A stretch of DNA of 64,000 bases from NCBI GenBank assembly GCA_029210325.1, contig JARGPU010000004.1:124001-188000 (forward strand), written 5' to 3'. Within the stretch, counting starts at the first letter, position 1. Every line of letters starts with the position of its first letter. The stretch comes from Alcanivoracaceae bacterium (GTDB lineage Bacteria > Pseudomonadota > Gammaproteobacteria > Pseudomonadales > Alcanivoracaceae). The position numbers and the translations under genes are program-made. The notes under the pieces were generated by a model, which ran no database searches, was not told the DNA's origin, and worked only from the letters and a program-made list of their open reading frames with translations. Shown here piece by piece: positions 37,499-47,408 of the stretch.

Positions 37499-38062
37499 AT
37501 GAAACAGCAATCGCAAGCAGCACCCCGGGAAGAAGCTCTGTCCGCTTTGCTTGATAACGAAGCCAATGAGCTGGAGGCGCGGCGTCTGTTGCGCGACATG
37601 ACAGATCATGATGCCGCCCGCCTGGGGCATTGGCAGTTGGCTCGCGATGTTATGCAGCGCCATGCCGTGGCTCCGGTACCATTGGACTTTAGTGCCCGTA
37701 TCTCGGCTGCCGTGGCTAATGAGAAACAGCCCAGACAGTGGGCGCTGCCGTTGGCCCGGGTGGCGGTGGCTGCGTCAGTGGCTTTGGCTACCGTAGTGGG
37801 CTGGCAGTACTGGGACAGCAGCGCGGCAAATACGGCGCCGGCTCTGGCCTCGTCGCAGCAGCGCCCCTTGCTGCTTGGCGAAGGGGAGTTGGTATCGCGC
37901 TCACTGCGTGAGCAGGCCCAGCCGGCAGCACTGGTGTCCGGGCATCAGCGTATCGACGATATGATCGTTCGCCACAGTGACTTTGCTGCCCGGCATGGCT
38001 CGCAGGGTGTGGCACCTTATGCTCGCTTTATCAGTCTGGAAGCGCAGAAGGAACAGCAATAA
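37499..38062 (+). CDS. rseA: Sigma-E anti-sigma factor RseA/MucA
   Basis: RseA is an inner-membrane anti-sigma factor that sequesters RpoE until proteolysis releases it. The 187-residue protein has the N-terminal sigma-binding domain (EALSALLDNEANELEARRLL, LGHWQLARDVMQ), a single membrane segment at about residues 82-101 (LPLARVAVAASVALATVVGW) and a periplasmic C-terminus rich in Gln/Ala ending VAPYARFISLEAQ, as in MucA. The stop overlaps the rseB start by one base. Confidence 0.92.
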   Translation: MKQQSQAAPREEALSALLDNEANELEARRLLRDMTDHDAARLGHWQLARDVMQRHAVAPVPLDFSARISAAVANEKQPRQWALPLARVAVAASVALATVVGWQYWDSSAANTAPALASSQQRPLLLGEGELVSRSLREQAQPAALVSGHQRIDDMIVRHSDFAARHGSQGVAPYARFISLEAQKEQQ

Positions 38063-39036
38063 TGTGGTTGCGGTCTCTGGCGGCAATTCTGGTTTGTTTA
38101 GTGGTGCAGGGTGCCCCGGCCAAGGCAGAGGAGATATCCGCACCGCGCCTGTTGCAGCAGATGGCCGATGCCGCCCGGTTGCTGGAGTACCGCGGCCGTC
38201 TGTTATATATGCATGGCAGTGATGTCACCACGCTGGAGCTGTTGCATGCCCGTATTGATGATCGTGAATACGAACGCCTGACCCAACTTGAAGGGGCCCT
38301 TGCCGAGGTGATTCGGCGTGGCGAGCACGTTGTTTGCGTGCATGCAGATCAGAGTATTACCAGACTGGTCAATCGAAGTTCGGTGACACCGCTTGGCTTG
38401 CATGAGCGGTTGAGCAATTCCCTGCCGGTCCAGTACCGGTTGCAGCTCGATGGTGAAGACCGGGTTGCTGGCCGAGCGGCTTATCGGATGCAGCTTATGC
38501 CCATGGATCAGTTCCGCTACGGCTACCGCTTGTGGACGGATCAGGCCAGTCATCTGCTGCTTAAATCGGAGTTAGTGGATCTTTCCGGCAAAGCGCTGGA
38601 GCGCATTGAGTTTGTTAGTCTGGATCTAGAGCCGGGTCTAACGGTTGATGATTTTGTTGTGCCTGCGGCGCTCAAGGAGCGTGCTCTGGACAGTCTTGAC
38701 GCCAGCGAGCCGGCCCATGGCCGGGTTCAAGTTGTTACTGGCTGGCTGCCCGAAGGATTTATCGAGGCGGATCGTGATGTGCGCCTCAGCGGCGGCGAGC
38801 GCAGACCAGTAGCTGCTGCTACCTTCAGTGACGGACTGGCTGCCTTCACTTTGTTTGTTGAAGAGCCCGGTGAAAGCAAACCGGAAGGAGTCAGCAAGAT
38901 CGGTCCGACCATAGCCATTAGCCGGGTGATCGGTTCTGCTGCTGGAGACTGGCTGGTGACTCTAGTGGGTGAGGTGCCGCAGTTGACCGGTGAGCGCGTT
39001 CTGGCCGATTTGTCCCTCGGGGACAGCAGTGATTGA
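38062..39036 (+). CDS. rseB: Sigma-E factor regulatory protein RseB/MucB
   Basis: RseB is a periplasmic protein that binds RseA and mislocalised lipopolysaccharide or lipoprotein and protects RseA from cleavage. The 324-residue product has a signal peptide (cleavage near AKAEE), then the LolA-like MucB domain with AARLLEYRGRLLYMHGSD, GYRLWTDQASHLLLKSEL and the C-terminal domain with LPEGF. Its 3' end overlaps rseC by 8 bases. Confidence 0.93.
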   Translation: MWLRSLAAILVCLVVQGAPAKAEEISAPRLLQQMADAARLLEYRGRLLYMHGSDVTTLELLHARIDDREYERLTQLEGALAEVIRRGEHVVCVHADQSITRLVNRSSVTPLGLHERLSNSLPVQYRLQLDGEDRVAGRAAYRMQLMPMDQFRYGYRLWTDQASHLLLKSELVDLSGKALERIEFVSLDLEPGLTVDDFVVPAALKERALDSLDASEPAHGRVQVVTGWLPEGFIEADRDVRLSGGERRPVAAATFSDGLAAFTLFVEEPGESKPEGVSKIGPTIAISRVIGSAAGDWLVTLVGEVPQLTGERVLADLSLGDSSD

Positions 39037-39502
39037 AGAGCAGGGCAGAGTGGTAGCGGTAGAGTCCGGGGCAGTCTGGGTGGAAACCGTGCGGCATACC
39101 TCCTGCCAAAGTTGTGCCGCTAGCAAGGGCTGTGGTCATGCGCTTCTTGATGGTCAGAGAGCTGGTGCTCGGGCCACAGTGCGGGCGTTGAGTACGGATG
39201 CTTTCCGTGTTGACGATCTGGTTGTCGTCGGCATTCCTGAAGGCCTGTTGATGCGTGGCGCTGTGCTGGTTTATCTGGTGCCATTACTGTTGTTGTTTGC
39301 TGGCGCGTTAGTCGGCGAGCAGTTCACAGGCTCCTTTGTTGATCCTGCTGCGGTAGGAGGCCTGCTGGGTTTGGCTGGCGGCTTTCTGATTAATCGCTGG
39401 TACAGTGTTCGGCATCGCCGTGATCCGGCGATGCACCCTCAGGTGTTGCGCCGTCAGGCCGGCAGCCCCCTTTCCTGTGTGCAGTTGCGTGATCCGATCT
39501 GA
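39029..39502 (+). CDS. rseC: Positive regulator of sigma-E, RseC/MucC
   Basis: RseC is an inner-membrane protein with a cysteine-bearing N-terminal domain and two membrane helices. The 157-residue product has the EEQGRVVAVESGAVWVET start, four cysteines in TSCQSCAASKGCG (plus a later one near the C-terminus), and helices at LVYLVPLLLLFAGALVG and AVGGLLGLAGGFLI. The GTG at 39029 overlaps the end of rseB and gives the normal family N-terminus; an upstream frame is open but unsupported. mucD follows after 21 bases. Confidence 0.9.
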   Translation: MIEEQGRVVAVESGAVWVETVRHTSCQSCAASKGCGHALLDGQRAGARATVRALSTDAFRVDDLVVVGIPEGLLMRGAVLVYLVPLLLLFAGALVGEQFTGSFVDPAAVGGLLGLAGGFLINRWYSVRHRRDPAMHPQVLRRQAGSPLSCVQLRDPI

Positions 39503-39523
39503 TTTTTTTGGCGGAGGAAGCTA

Positions 39524-40879
39524 ATGCGTTTTGTCCTGTTTGTCGTTCTATATCTGATGGCCGGTTGTCAGCCGCAGGCCAGTACTCTTCCTGATTTTAC
39601 CCAGTTGGTTGAAGACAATGCTCCGGCTGTAGTCAATATCAGTACTGAGCAGAAGGTGCAGTCCGCCAGGCCTCAGATACCGGAAATGTTCCGACGTTTC
39701 TTTGATGGCATGGAGGATCAGTTGCCCATGCCGGAATCCGAGGGTGAGTCACTGGGTTCGGGGTTCCTGATTTCCGCGGATGGATTCATATTGACTAATC
39801 ATCATGTGGTGGCGGATGCCAGCCGAATTATTGTGCGGCTGCAGGATGGTAGCGAGAAGGAAGCTACTCTGATCGGTTCTGACCCGCGCAGTGATCTGGC
39901 CCTGCTGCAGATTGACGGTAAAAACCTGCCGAGTGTGAAAATTGGCTCCTCGAAAAACCTCAAAGTAGGCGAGTGGGTGCTGGCCATTGGCGCACCATTC
40001 GGCTTCGAGAGTACTGTCACCGCCGGTATTGTCAGTGCCAAGGGACGTAGCTTGCCAAGCGAGAACTATGTGCCGTTTATCCAGACCGATGTTGCTATCA
40101 ATCCGGGTAACAGTGGCGGCCCGCTGTTTAATCTGGATGGCGAGGTAATTGGTATCAACTCGCAGATAGTCAGTCGTAATGGCGGCTTTATGGGACTGTC
40201 TTTTTCTATCCCTATTGATATGGCCATGGAAGTGGTTGCCCAGCTCAAAGATAAGGGACGTGTAAGTCGCGGTTGGCTAGGTGTGCTGATTCAGCCGGTG
40301 GACCGCGAGTTGGCGGAGTCTTTTGGTCTGGAAAAGCCGGCTGGGGCGCTGGTTAGTCAGGTTATGCCTGACTCTCCGGCGGAAAAGGCCGGCTTCCAGG
40401 TTGGTGATGTTGTGGTCGAGTTCAATGGTCAGGAGATTGGCCACTCGGGCCAACTGCCTCAGGTGGTTGGCTTGCTGGCGCCTGGATCCCGGGCTGAGGT
40501 TGTTGTGGTGCGCGATGGCAAGCGTAAGACCCTCAAAGTCACCGTTGAAGAGTTACCGGAGGATCTTGCCGGCCAGCCTGCCGCCAACCCCAAGGCGCCT
40601 GGTGCTGCTACGCTTGGTCTGAGCGTCGAGACAATGTCTGAAGAGCAGCTGGGGGCGTTGGGTCTGGAACATGGAGTTCAGGTGGTCGAAGTTGCTGAGG
40701 GTGCTGCAGTCAAGGCCGGAATCCGCCGCGGCGATGTGCTGGTCAGTCTGAATAACCAACCGCTTAAGGACCCCAAAGCACTGGCCAGCGTGGTTGCTGA
40801 CCTGCCAGAAGGCGCGGTGGTGCCGGTTTTGCTGCACCGTGATGGCAGCCCCAGATTTCTTGCTCTCAGGCTGGAGTGA
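39524..40879 (+). CDS. mucD: Periplasmic serine protease MucD/DegP family
   Basis: The 451-residue HtrA-type protease degrades misfolded envelope proteins and is a sigma-E regulon member. The catalytic triad is His94 (TNHHVV), Asp124 (SDLALLQ) and Ser197 (NPGNSGGPL). Two PDZ domains follow (about 260-345 and 365-445). The signal sequence ends LMAGC (Cys15), which resembles a lipobox, so membrane anchoring as a lipoprotein is possible; the usual MucD is soluble. A GGAGGAAG site precedes the ATG. It closes the rpoE operon. Confidence 0.95.
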   Translation: MRFVLFVVLYLMAGCQPQASTLPDFTQLVEDNAPAVVNISTEQKVQSARPQIPEMFRRFFDGMEDQLPMPESEGESLGSGFLISADGFILTNHHVVADASRIIVRLQDGSEKEATLIGSDPRSDLALLQIDGKNLPSVKIGSSKNLKVGEWVLAIGAPFGFESTVTAGIVSAKGRSLPSENYVPFIQTDVAINPGNSGGPLFNLDGEVIGINSQIVSRNGGFMGLSFSIPIDMAMEVVAQLKDKGRVSRGWLGVLIQPVDRELAESFGLEKPAGALVSQVMPDSPAEKAGFQVGDVVVEFNGQEIGHSGQLPQVVGLLAPGSRAEVVVVRDGKRKTLKVTVEELPEDLAGQPAANPKAPGAATLGLSVETMSEEQLGALGLEHGVQVVEVAEGAAVKAGIRRGDVLVSLNNQPLKDPKALASVVADLPEGAVVPVLLHRDGSPRFLALRLE

Positions 40880-40887
40880 GTGACTCC

Positions 40888-40921
40888 GCTGGATTGGCGC
40901 CCGAGATAGCGTCAATCCAGC
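40888..40921 (+). terminator. Hairpin after mucD
   Basis: GCTGGATTGGCGC (40888-40900) pairs with GCGTCAATCCAGC (40909-40921) with one mismatch and an 8-base loop. It lies 9 bases after the mucD stop and before lepA. No run of T follows, so it may be a weak or Rho-assisted terminator. Confidence 0.4.
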
Positions 40922-41003
40922 ATCCAGCGGTCAGCCATGGGGCGACAGCCCCCCGTCCAATCCGCTAGAATCGGCGGCCTCATTCCTCTGGTAGTTCTCT
41001 GTT

Positions 41004-42800
41004 GTGACCGACATCAGCCATATACGAAATTTCTCCATCATCGCCCACATCGACCACGGAAAATCGACCCTTGCGGATCGGTTTATTCAGCTCTGTGGCG
41101 GTTTGAGTAACCGCGAGATGTCTGCTCAGGTGCTTGATTCCATGGATATCGAGCGTGAGCGCGGTATCACCATCAAGGCACAGAGCGTCACCTTGATGTA
41201 CAAGGCGCGCAATGGTGAGGAATATCAGCTCAACTTTATCGATACTCCAGGGCATGTGGACTTTTCCTACGAAGTCTCCCGCTCCCTGTCGGCCTGCGAA
41301 GGTGCGCTGCTGGTTGTCGATGCGGCTCAGGGTGTTGAGGCCCAGTCGGTAGCCAACTGCTATACCGCCATCGAGCAGGACCTCGAAGTACTGCCGGTGC
41401 TGAACAAAGTTGATCTGCCGCAGGCTGAGCCTGACCGTGTTTGCGATGAGATTGAGGAAATTATCGGCCTGGATGCCCATGACGCCTGTCGTGTGAGCGC
41501 CAAGACCGGGGTAGGTATTGAAGATCTGCTGGAGCAGCTGGTTGAGCGCATTCCAGCACCGAAAGGTGATCGTGAGAGCAAATTTCAGGCTCTGATTATT
41601 GACTCGTGGTTCGATAATTATCTGGGCGTCGTGTCACTGGTAAGAGTGATGGATGGTCGCCTGAAAAAAGGTGACAAGATTCTGGTCAAATCTACCGGGC
41701 AGACCCATGTGGTGGATGCGCTGGGAGTATTTACGCCCAAGCGTACCAATCAACCGGTGCTCGAGGCTGGCGAAGTAGGCTGGATATCCGCCAGTATCAA
41801 AAATATTCATGGTGCCCCGGTGGGCGATACCCTGACCCATGCGAAAACACCTGAGGTTCCCGCTCTGCCGGGCTTCAAGCGAGTTAAGCCACAGGTCTAC
41901 GCTGGGATGTTTCCGGTCAATTCGGATGTCTATGAAGACTTCCGTGACGCTCTGGCAAAGCTATCCCTGAACGATGCATCCCTGTTCTATGAGCCGGAAA
42001 CTTCTGACGCCCTTGGCTTCGGTTTTCGGGTGGGCTTTCTTGGCATGTTGCACATGGAGATTATTCAGGAGCGGCTTGAGCGGGAATATGACCTCGACTT
42101 AATCACTACCGCGCCGACGGTGGTTTATGAGCTGCAGCTCAATGATGGCTCCATGCTTTATGTGGATAACCCGTCAAAGCTGCCAGAAACCAACAAGGTG
42201 GCAGAGTTCCGTGAGCCGGTTGCTCGGGTCAGTATTCTGGTGCCACAGGAATATCTGGGTAACGTTATTACGCTGTGCATCGAGCGGCGTGGCGTTCAGA
42301 AGAATTTGCAGTACATGGGTAAGCAAGTGCAGCTGACCTATGATATTCCGTTGGCGGAAGTGGTGTTGGACTTCTTTGACAGGCTGAAGTCTACCAGCCG
42401 GGGCTACGCCTCACTGGATTACGCATTTGATCGCTTTGAGGCTGCCAGGCTGGTGCGTGTCGATGTGCTTATCAACGGCGATAAGGTTGATGCTCTGGCT
42501 ATCATCTGTCATGCCGACCAGGCGCTGTATCGTGGTCGTGTGCTGACAGAAAAGATGAAAGAGCTGGTGCCACGACAGATGTTCGATGTAGCGATTCAAG
42601 CATCTATTGGCGCCAAGATTATCGCCCGGCAGACCGTCAAGGCGTTGCGCAAAAACGTACTCGCCAAGTGTTACGGCGGTGATGTGAGCCGTAAGAAGAA
42701 GCTTCTAGAGAAGCAAAAAGAAGGCAAAAAGCGCATGAAGCAGGTAGGAAATGTTGAGATTCCTCAGTCTGCTTTCCTTGCAGTCCTGAAGGTTGATTGA
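41004..42800 (+). CDS. lepA: Elongation factor 4 (LepA)
   Basis: LepA is a ribosome-bound GTPase that can back-translocate stalled ribosomes. The 598-residue protein has the G1 motif [29 protein letters not shown] (G3) and [11 protein letters not shown] (G4), domains II, III and V, and the LepA-specific C-terminus ([37 protein letters not shown]). Length equals E. coli LepA (599). It starts at GTG. It is the first of the lepA-lepB-rnc-era-recO-pdxJ-acpS series. Confidence 0.97.
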   Translation: MTDISHIRNFSIIAHIDHGKSTLADRFIQLCGGLSNREMSAQVLDSMDIERERGITIKAQSVTLMYKARNGEEYQLNFIDTPGHVDFSYEVSRSLSACEGALLVVDAAQGVEAQSVANCYTAIEQDLEVLPVLNKVDLPQAEPDRVCDEIEEIIGLDAHDACRVSAKTGVGIEDLLEQLVERIPAPKGDRESKFQALIIDSWFDNYLGVVSLVRVMDGRLKKGDKILVKSTGQTHVVDALGVFTPKRTNQPVLEAGEVGWISASIKNIHGAPVGDTLTHAKTPEVPALPGFKRVKPQVYAGMFPVNSDVYEDFRDALAKLSLNDASLFYEPETSDALGFGFRVGFLGMLHMEIIQERLEREYDLDLITTAPTVVYELQLNDGSMLYVDNPSKLPETNKVAEFREPVARVSILVPQEYLGNVITLCIERRGVQKNLQYMGKQVQLTYDIPLAEVVLDFFDRLKSTSRGYASLDYAFDRFEAARLVRVDVLINGDKVDALAIICHADQALYRGRVLTEKMKELVPRQMFDVAIQASIGAKIIARQTVKALRKNVLAKCYGGDVSRKKKLLEKQKEGKKRMKQVGNVEIPQSAFLAVLKVD

Positions 42801-42802
42801 GT

Positions 42803-43654
42803 ATGGATATTGATATTGGCTTCTGGCTCACCGTTATTGTTCTGCTGAGCATAGTGTTGTGGGTCGCTGACCGGGTGCTGAAGATTACCCCGGATTCCCT
42901 GGGAGAAGAGGCAAAGCCTGATCAGGCTGAAGCTAAGCGAGTTGCCTCAAGATACCCGCGTCCAGTGGTGGAATTTGTCGAATTCTTCAACTCCATTCTG
43001 CCGGTACTGTTAGTGGTGCTGGTAGTTCGATCCTTCTTGTTCGAGCCATTTACCATTCCGTCCGGGTCCATGTTGCCCACTCTGAAGGTGCATGACTTTA
43101 TTTTGGTGAATAAGTTTGCCTATGGGGTTCGGTTGCCGGCAACCCACACCAAGATACTGGAAACTGGTACGCCAGAGCGTGGTGATGTCATGGTATTCCG
43201 CTATCCGGAAAAGCCCTCACAGAGCTATATCAAGCGTGTGGTTGGTTTGCCCGGAGACCGCATCAGGATTAGAGGCGGAGAGGTTTTCATCAATGATATC
43301 AAAGTAGAGCGTAGGCTGGTTTCCCGTTCGCAGAGCCAGCGAGGGCAGGAGTCGGTCTACGTTGAGGCGCTGGACGATGCAGAACATCTTATACGACATG
43401 ACTGGCTTCTGAATCCATATACCGGGCAGTTGGTTAGTCGCTCCCCGGAGGGAGAGTGGCAGGTACCGGATGGCAGCTATTTCGTAATGGGGGATAATCG
43501 GGATAATAGCAAGGACAGTCGTTTCTGGGGGTTTGTCCCGGAAAGTCATGTTGCAGGGGAGGCGGTGTTGATCTGGATGCACTGGCCATCGTTGCTGTCG
43601 ATTCCAGATTTTTCCCGTAATGGTGCTATTGATAAGGTGGAGAAAGAACAATGA
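42803..43654 (+). CDS. lepB: Signal peptidase I
   Basis: LepB cleaves signal peptides of exported proteins at the outer face of the inner membrane. The 283-residue protein has two N-terminal membrane segments and the Ser-Lys dyad: Ser89 in PSGSMLPTL and Lys144 in YIKRVVGLPGD. The MGDNRDNSKDSRFWG motif follows. The ATG at 42803 is preferred to a TTG at 42797 inside lepA. A 4-base overlap links it to the next gene. Confidence 0.96.
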   Translation: MDIDIGFWLTVIVLLSIVLWVADRVLKITPDSLGEEAKPDQAEAKRVASRYPRPVVEFVEFFNSILPVLLVVLVVRSFLFEPFTIPSGSMLPTLKVHDFILVNKFAYGVRLPATHTKILETGTPERGDVMVFRYPEKPSQSYIKRVVGLPGDRIRIRGGEVFINDIKVERRLVSRSQSQRGQESVYVEALDDAEHLIRHDWLLNPYTGQLVSRSPEGEWQVPDGSYFVMGDNRDNSKDSRFWGFVPESHVAGEAVLIWMHWPSLLSIPDFSRNGAIDKVEKEQ

Positions 43655-44037
43655 AAACAATGACTCTTCCGTCAAAGATGCGCGGTGTTTCTATGGTCGG
43701 CTGGTTGCTGATTGGCGCTGTGATAGTGGTTTTCGGCTCTGCTGGAATGAAGACCATTCCAGCATACCTGGAGTTCAATACTATTAAGGGGGCTATTGTG
43801 AGTGTCCTCCAGGACTCCAAGGTGGCGCTAAAATCAGAGAGTGAGCTGCGTGGTGAGCTTGATAAGCGATTTATGATCAATAATGTCAAAGCAATCAGTG
43901 TCTCCGAAGTTGGTTTTGTGAAAGACGCCGGAGGTGTTAGTGCCATTGTTGATTATGAGGTCCGTGAAAACCTGTTTGGTAATTTGGACCTCGCGATGAC
44001 CTTCTCCGGTAAGTTTAATAAAGACGGTCGCCAGTGA
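43651..44037 (+). CDS. DUF4845 family membrane protein
   Basis: The 128-residue protein has a short charged N-terminus, one membrane helix (SMVGWLLIGAVIVVFGSAG) and a small periplasmic domain with an acidic/beta segment. DUF4845 proteins are found between lepB and rnc in many gammaproteobacteria, and their function is unknown. It overlaps lepB (ATGA) and rnc by 4 bases (GTGA), so it is co-translated with both. The position suggests a link to signal peptidase, but this is only inference. Confidence 0.85.
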   Translation: MKTMTLPSKMRGVSMVGWLLIGAVIVVFGSAGMKTIPAYLEFNTIKGAIVSVLQDSKVALKSESELRGELDKRFMINNVKAISVSEVGFVKDAGGVSAIVDYEVRENLFGNLDLAMTFSGKFNKDGRQ

Positions 44038-44723
44038 GTGTAGATCTGGACAGATTGGAGGGTCGGCTTGGACACCGGTTTTCCAATCGTGATCTGTTGA
44101 CTCTGGCGTTGACCCATCGCAGCGCCAGTCGTCGTCAGAATAACGAGAGACTCGAGTTTCTCGGAGACTCCCTGCTTAGTGAGTTTATCTCCGTAGCCTT
44201 GTTTCAGATGCACCCCGAAGCCACTGAAGGACAGCTGACGCGCATGCGTGCGTCGTTGGTTCGTGGTGTCACGCTGGCCCAGCTTGGTAGTGAGCTGGGG
44301 GTGGGAAATTGTTTGGCGTTGGGTGGCGGCGAGCTGAAAAGTGGTGGCTTTCGCCGCGAGTCTATTCTCGCCGACGCCGTCGAAGCGTTGATTGGTGCGG
44401 TTTATCTGGATGCCGGGCAGCAGGTCTGTGAGCGATGTGTGCTGCACTGGTTTGCTGGACGACTGACCGAGGTGTCCCCGGATTCTGCTGATAAGGACCC
44501 GAAAACAGCACTGCAGGAGTGGCTGCAGGGCCGTCAGCTGCCGCTACCGGAGTATCAGGTGCTGGAGGTGCATGGTCAGGCGCCGAAACAGCAGTTTGAT
44601 GTTGAATGTCGGTTGCAAGAGGACGACAAGGCGTTTGTGGCCACCGGCGCGAGCCGGCGCAAGGCCGAGCAGGCCGCAGCCCGTGCCGCAATGAGCTGGT
44701 TGGAGCAACAACATGGCAGATGA
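44034..44723 (+). CDS. rnc: Ribonuclease III
   Basis: RNase III cuts double-stranded RNA in rRNA and mRNA processing. The 229-residue protein has the catalytic motif [14 protein letters not shown], a second acidic site ([16 protein letters not shown]) and a C-terminal double-stranded-RNA-binding domain ([38 protein letters not shown]). It starts with GTG and overlaps the upstream gene by 4 bases and era by 11 bases, the standard rnc-era coupling. Confidence 0.96.
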   Translation: MSVDLDRLEGRLGHRFSNRDLLTLALTHRSASRRQNNERLEFLGDSLLSEFISVALFQMHPEATEGQLTRMRASLVRGVTLAQLGSELGVGNCLALGGGELKSGGFRRESILADAVEALIGAVYLDAGQQVCERCVLHWFAGRLTEVSPDSADKDPKTALQEWLQGRQLPLPEYQVLEVHGQAPKQQFDVECRLQEDDKAFVATGASRRKAEQAAARAAMSWLEQQHGR

Positions 44724-45615
44724 AATAGTCCAACGTTGCGGAATGGTGGCCATTGTTGGTCGTCCAAATGTGGGTAAATCCACCTTGATGAACCATCTTC
44801 TGGGGCAGAAGGTGAGTATCACTTCACGCAAGCCGCAGACTACCCGGCACCGTATTCACGGCATTCTTACCCGGGACGACTATCAAATTATTTTTGCTGA
44901 TACGCCAGGCATTCATAGTGGTGAGGAGCGAGCGCTCAACCGTTATATGAATCAGGCAGCGCTGTCCGCATTAGGTGGCGTTGACGTGGTCTGTTTCATG
45001 GTGGACGGCATGAAGTGGACGCCGGCCGATGAGCATGTGCTGAAGTTGCTACCCACCGATGGTACGCCGGTGATTCTGCTGATTAATAAGGTCGATAAGC
45101 TGGATGATAAGGAGGCGCTGTTGCCACATATCCAGCAGCTCTGCGCTGAGCGTCACTTCGAAGAAGTCATTCCGGTGTCAGCACTGCAAGGGCACAATCT
45201 GGATGCTCTGGAGCAGGCATTGGCCAAGCGCCTGCCTGAGGCACCCTTCTGGTTTGAGGAGGATCAGATTACTGACCGCAGTGTCCGCTTCATGGTCGCC
45301 GAGATCATCCGCGAAAAGGTTGTTCGTCAGCTGGGCGATGAAGTCCCGCATCAGGTAACTGTTGAAATTGAAATGTGGCAGGACGGACCTAAAGTGACCG
45401 AAATTGCCGCCTGTATTCTGGTTGAAAGGCCGGGCCAGAAGCGTATCTTGATCGGTGCCGGCGGTGAGCGAATCAAAAGCATTGGCACTCAGGCGAGAAT
45501 CGACATCGAGCGGTTGGTTGAGCGGAAAGTGATGCTTAACCTTTGGGTTAAGGTGCGTTCCGGCTGGTCCGATGATCTGCGCGCCTTGCGATCTCTGGGC
45601 TATGGCGACCTCTGA
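44713..45615 (+). CDS. era: GTPase Era
   Basis: Era binds 16S rRNA and aids 30S subunit assembly. The 300-residue protein has G1 [13 protein letters not shown]3 DTPGIH, G4 NKVDKL and a C-terminal KH RNA-binding domain ([22 protein letters not shown]). Length equals E. coli Era (301). Its end overlaps the recO start by 14 bases. Confidence 0.97.
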   Translation: MADEIVQRCGMVAIVGRPNVGKSTLMNHLLGQKVSITSRKPQTTRHRIHGILTRDDYQIIFADTPGIHSGEERALNRYMNQAALSALGGVDVVCFMVDGMKWTPADEHVLKLLPTDGTPVILLINKVDKLDDKEALLPHIQQLCAERHFEEVIPVSALQGHNLDALEQALAKRLPEAPFWFEEDQITDRSVRFMVAEIIREKVVRQLGDEVPHQVTVEIEMWQDGPKVTEIAACILVERPGQKRILIGAGGERIKSIGTQARIDIERLVERKVMLNLWVKVRSGWSDDLRALRSLGYGDL

Positions 45616-46297
45616 AAGTTTTGCTCCGTTTCTTTGTTGGGTGCTGCACAGGCGCCCATATCGTAATACCAGCGTGATTGTAGACTTGCTTAGTGCTGAT
45701 AGCGGCCGGGTTGCCGCCATCGCCCGTGGTGGTCAAAGGCAGCCTTTGCTGCAGCCGTTTCGCCCCTTGTGGGTTGAATGGCGCGGCCGCGGTGAGCTGC
45801 GCAGTCTCGGTGCTATAGAGCCAGCAGGCGTTGCTTTTGCTTTGCAGGGAGAAGCGCTTTACTGCGGGCTGTACCTGAACGAAATGCTGGTACGTTTACT
45901 GCATCGCGATGATGCACACCCTGAATTGCTGGAAATCTATGCGGCGACGCTGACGGCATTGGCAGCCAAAGAGCTGCCGGTGGATATCATTCTGCGGCAT
46001 TTTGAATTGCGTTTGCTGGATGTGATCGGCTATGGCCTGTCTCTGGATCAGGATGCTAATGGTCAGCCTTTGTTGTCCGGTTCACGTTACAGGTTATCGC
46101 CGGAGCAGGGGCTGATGCTGGATGTTTCCGGGCCGTTCTCTGGGGAAATTCTCAACGACATTGTTGCTGGCCACTGGCATGATGAAGCCCGTCGTCTGGC
46201 CAGAGATCTGATGCGTGAAGCGCTGGCGCCGCATCTGGGAGGCCGCCCATTGGTCAGCAGAAGTCTTTTTCGTAACGCCGGTAAGGGAGCATCGTAA
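45602..46297 (+). CDS. recO: DNA repair protein RecO
   Basis: RecO loads RecA on SSB-coated DNA with RecR in the RecF pathway. The 231-residue protein shows the family's OB-fold start ([20 protein letters not shown]), the mid-region [16 protein letters not shown] and the C-terminal SRSLFRN. The ATG at 45602 overlaps era; the frame extends further upstream without support. It overlaps pdxJ by one base. Confidence 0.94.
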   Translation: MATSESFAPFLCWVLHRRPYRNTSVIVDLLSADSGRVAAIARGGQRQPLLQPFRPLWVEWRGRGELRSLGAIEPAGVAFALQGEALYCGLYLNEMLVRLLHRDDAHPELLEIYAATLTALAAKELPVDIILRHFELRLLDVIGYGLSLDQDANGQPLLSGSRYRLSPEQGLMLDVSGPFSGEILNDIVAGHWHDEARRLARDLMREALAPHLGGRPLVSRSLFRNAGKGAS

Positions 46298-47037
46298 TGC
46301 AGCGGGTTTATCTTGGCGTCAATATCGATCACGTGGCGACATTGCGGCAGGCCCGCGGTAGCCGTTATCCAGAGCCGGTTCAGGCTGCTCTGCTGGCCGA
46401 GCAGGCAGGCGCTGATGGCATTACTGTTCATTTGCGTGAGGATCGTCGACATATTCAGGATCGTGATGTTGAACTGCTGATGCAGACTTGCCAGACGCGA
46501 GTGAATTTGGAGATGGCCGCGACCGCCGAAATGATTGCGATTGCTACTCGGCTGCGTCCACCACACTGCTGTCTGGTGCCGGAGAAGCGTGCCGAGCTGA
46601 CTACCGAAGGTGGCCTCGATGTGGTCACCAACGAATCACTGCTTCGCGACGCTTGTGCGCGGCTCAATGATGCCGGCATTGAGGTGTCTCTTTTTATCGA
46701 TGCCGATGGCCGACAGATTGAGGCCGCCCAGCGCTGTGGAGCCGCTGCCATTGAGATCCACACCGGTGTCTATGCGGATGCCGAGGATGAAGCTATCCGG
46801 CAGCGTGAGTTGCAGCGTATCCGTCGGGCCGTCGAGCAGGGACGTGCTGCCGGTTTGGTCGTCAATGCTGGCCATGGCCTGCACTACCACAACACCATCG
46901 AAATCGCCGCTGTGCCAGGAATCAATGAGCTGAATATTGGCCACAGCATTATTGCCAGAGCGGTGCTCACCGGCTTGCACGAAGCCGTGCAGAGTATGCG
47001 AGTACTGGTCGATCAGGGCGCAGCGCTGGCGCCATGA
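46297..47037 (+). CDS. pdxJ: Pyridoxine 5'-phosphate synthase
   Basis: PdxJ condenses 1-deoxyxylulose 5-phosphate with 3-amino-2-oxopropyl phosphate to pyridoxine phosphate. The 246-residue TIM-barrel enzyme has [62 protein letters not shown] and [15 protein letters not shown]. recO precedes it and acpS follows with a 4-base overlap, the common recO-pdxJ-acpS order. Confidence 0.96.
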   Translation: MQRVYLGVNIDHVATLRQARGSRYPEPVQAALLAEQAGADGITVHLREDRRHIQDRDVELLMQTCQTRVNLEMAATAEMIAIATRLRPPHCCLVPEKRAELTTEGGLDVVTNESLLRDACARLNDAGIEVSLFIDADGRQIEAAQRCGAAAIEIHTGVYADAEDEAIRQRELQRIRRAVEQGRAAGLVVNAGHGLHYHNTIEIAAVPGINELNIGHSIIARAVLTGLHEAVQSMRVLVDQGAALAP

Positions 47038-47408
47038 TAACCGGCATAGGTACGGATATTGTTCAGTTAAGCAGGATACGTTCAGCGCTTGCTCGTCGCG
47101 GTGACCCGTTGGCGCGCCGGCTGTTAGCGGATAGTGAGTGGCTGCGTTATCAGGCTCACTCTGACCCGGTGCGCTTTCTTGGTAAACGCTTCGCCGCCAA
47201 GGAGGCCGCCTTGAAAGCACTGGGGACCGGTCTTCGGCAGGGTATTCGTTGGCATGACGTTGTTGTTGCTAATGATGGTAACGGTAAGCCGGAGCTGAAC
47301 TTCTTTGGAGTTGCTGCGCAAATTGCGGCTGCCAGTCGTTGCCATCTGTCGATCAGTGACGAGCAGGATTACGCCTTGGCATTTGTCATTATTGAAAGCG
47401 AGTCCTGA
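47034..47408 (+). CDS. acpS: Holo-[acyl-carrier-protein] synthase
   Basis: AcpS moves the 4'-phosphopantetheine arm of CoA to the acyl carrier protein. The 124-residue protein has [12 protein letters not shown] (metal-binding Asp8) and [14 protein letters not shown] (Glu and Lys of the active site). It overlaps pdxJ by 4 bases. Its last 40 bases overlap the end of the convergent GacS-like kinase gene. Confidence 0.95.
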   Translation: MITGIGTDIVQLSRIRSALARRGDPLARRLLADSEWLRYQAHSDPVRFLGKRFAAKEAALKALGTGLRQGIRWHDVVVANDGNGKPELNFFGVAAQIAAASRCHLSISDEQDYALAFVIIESES

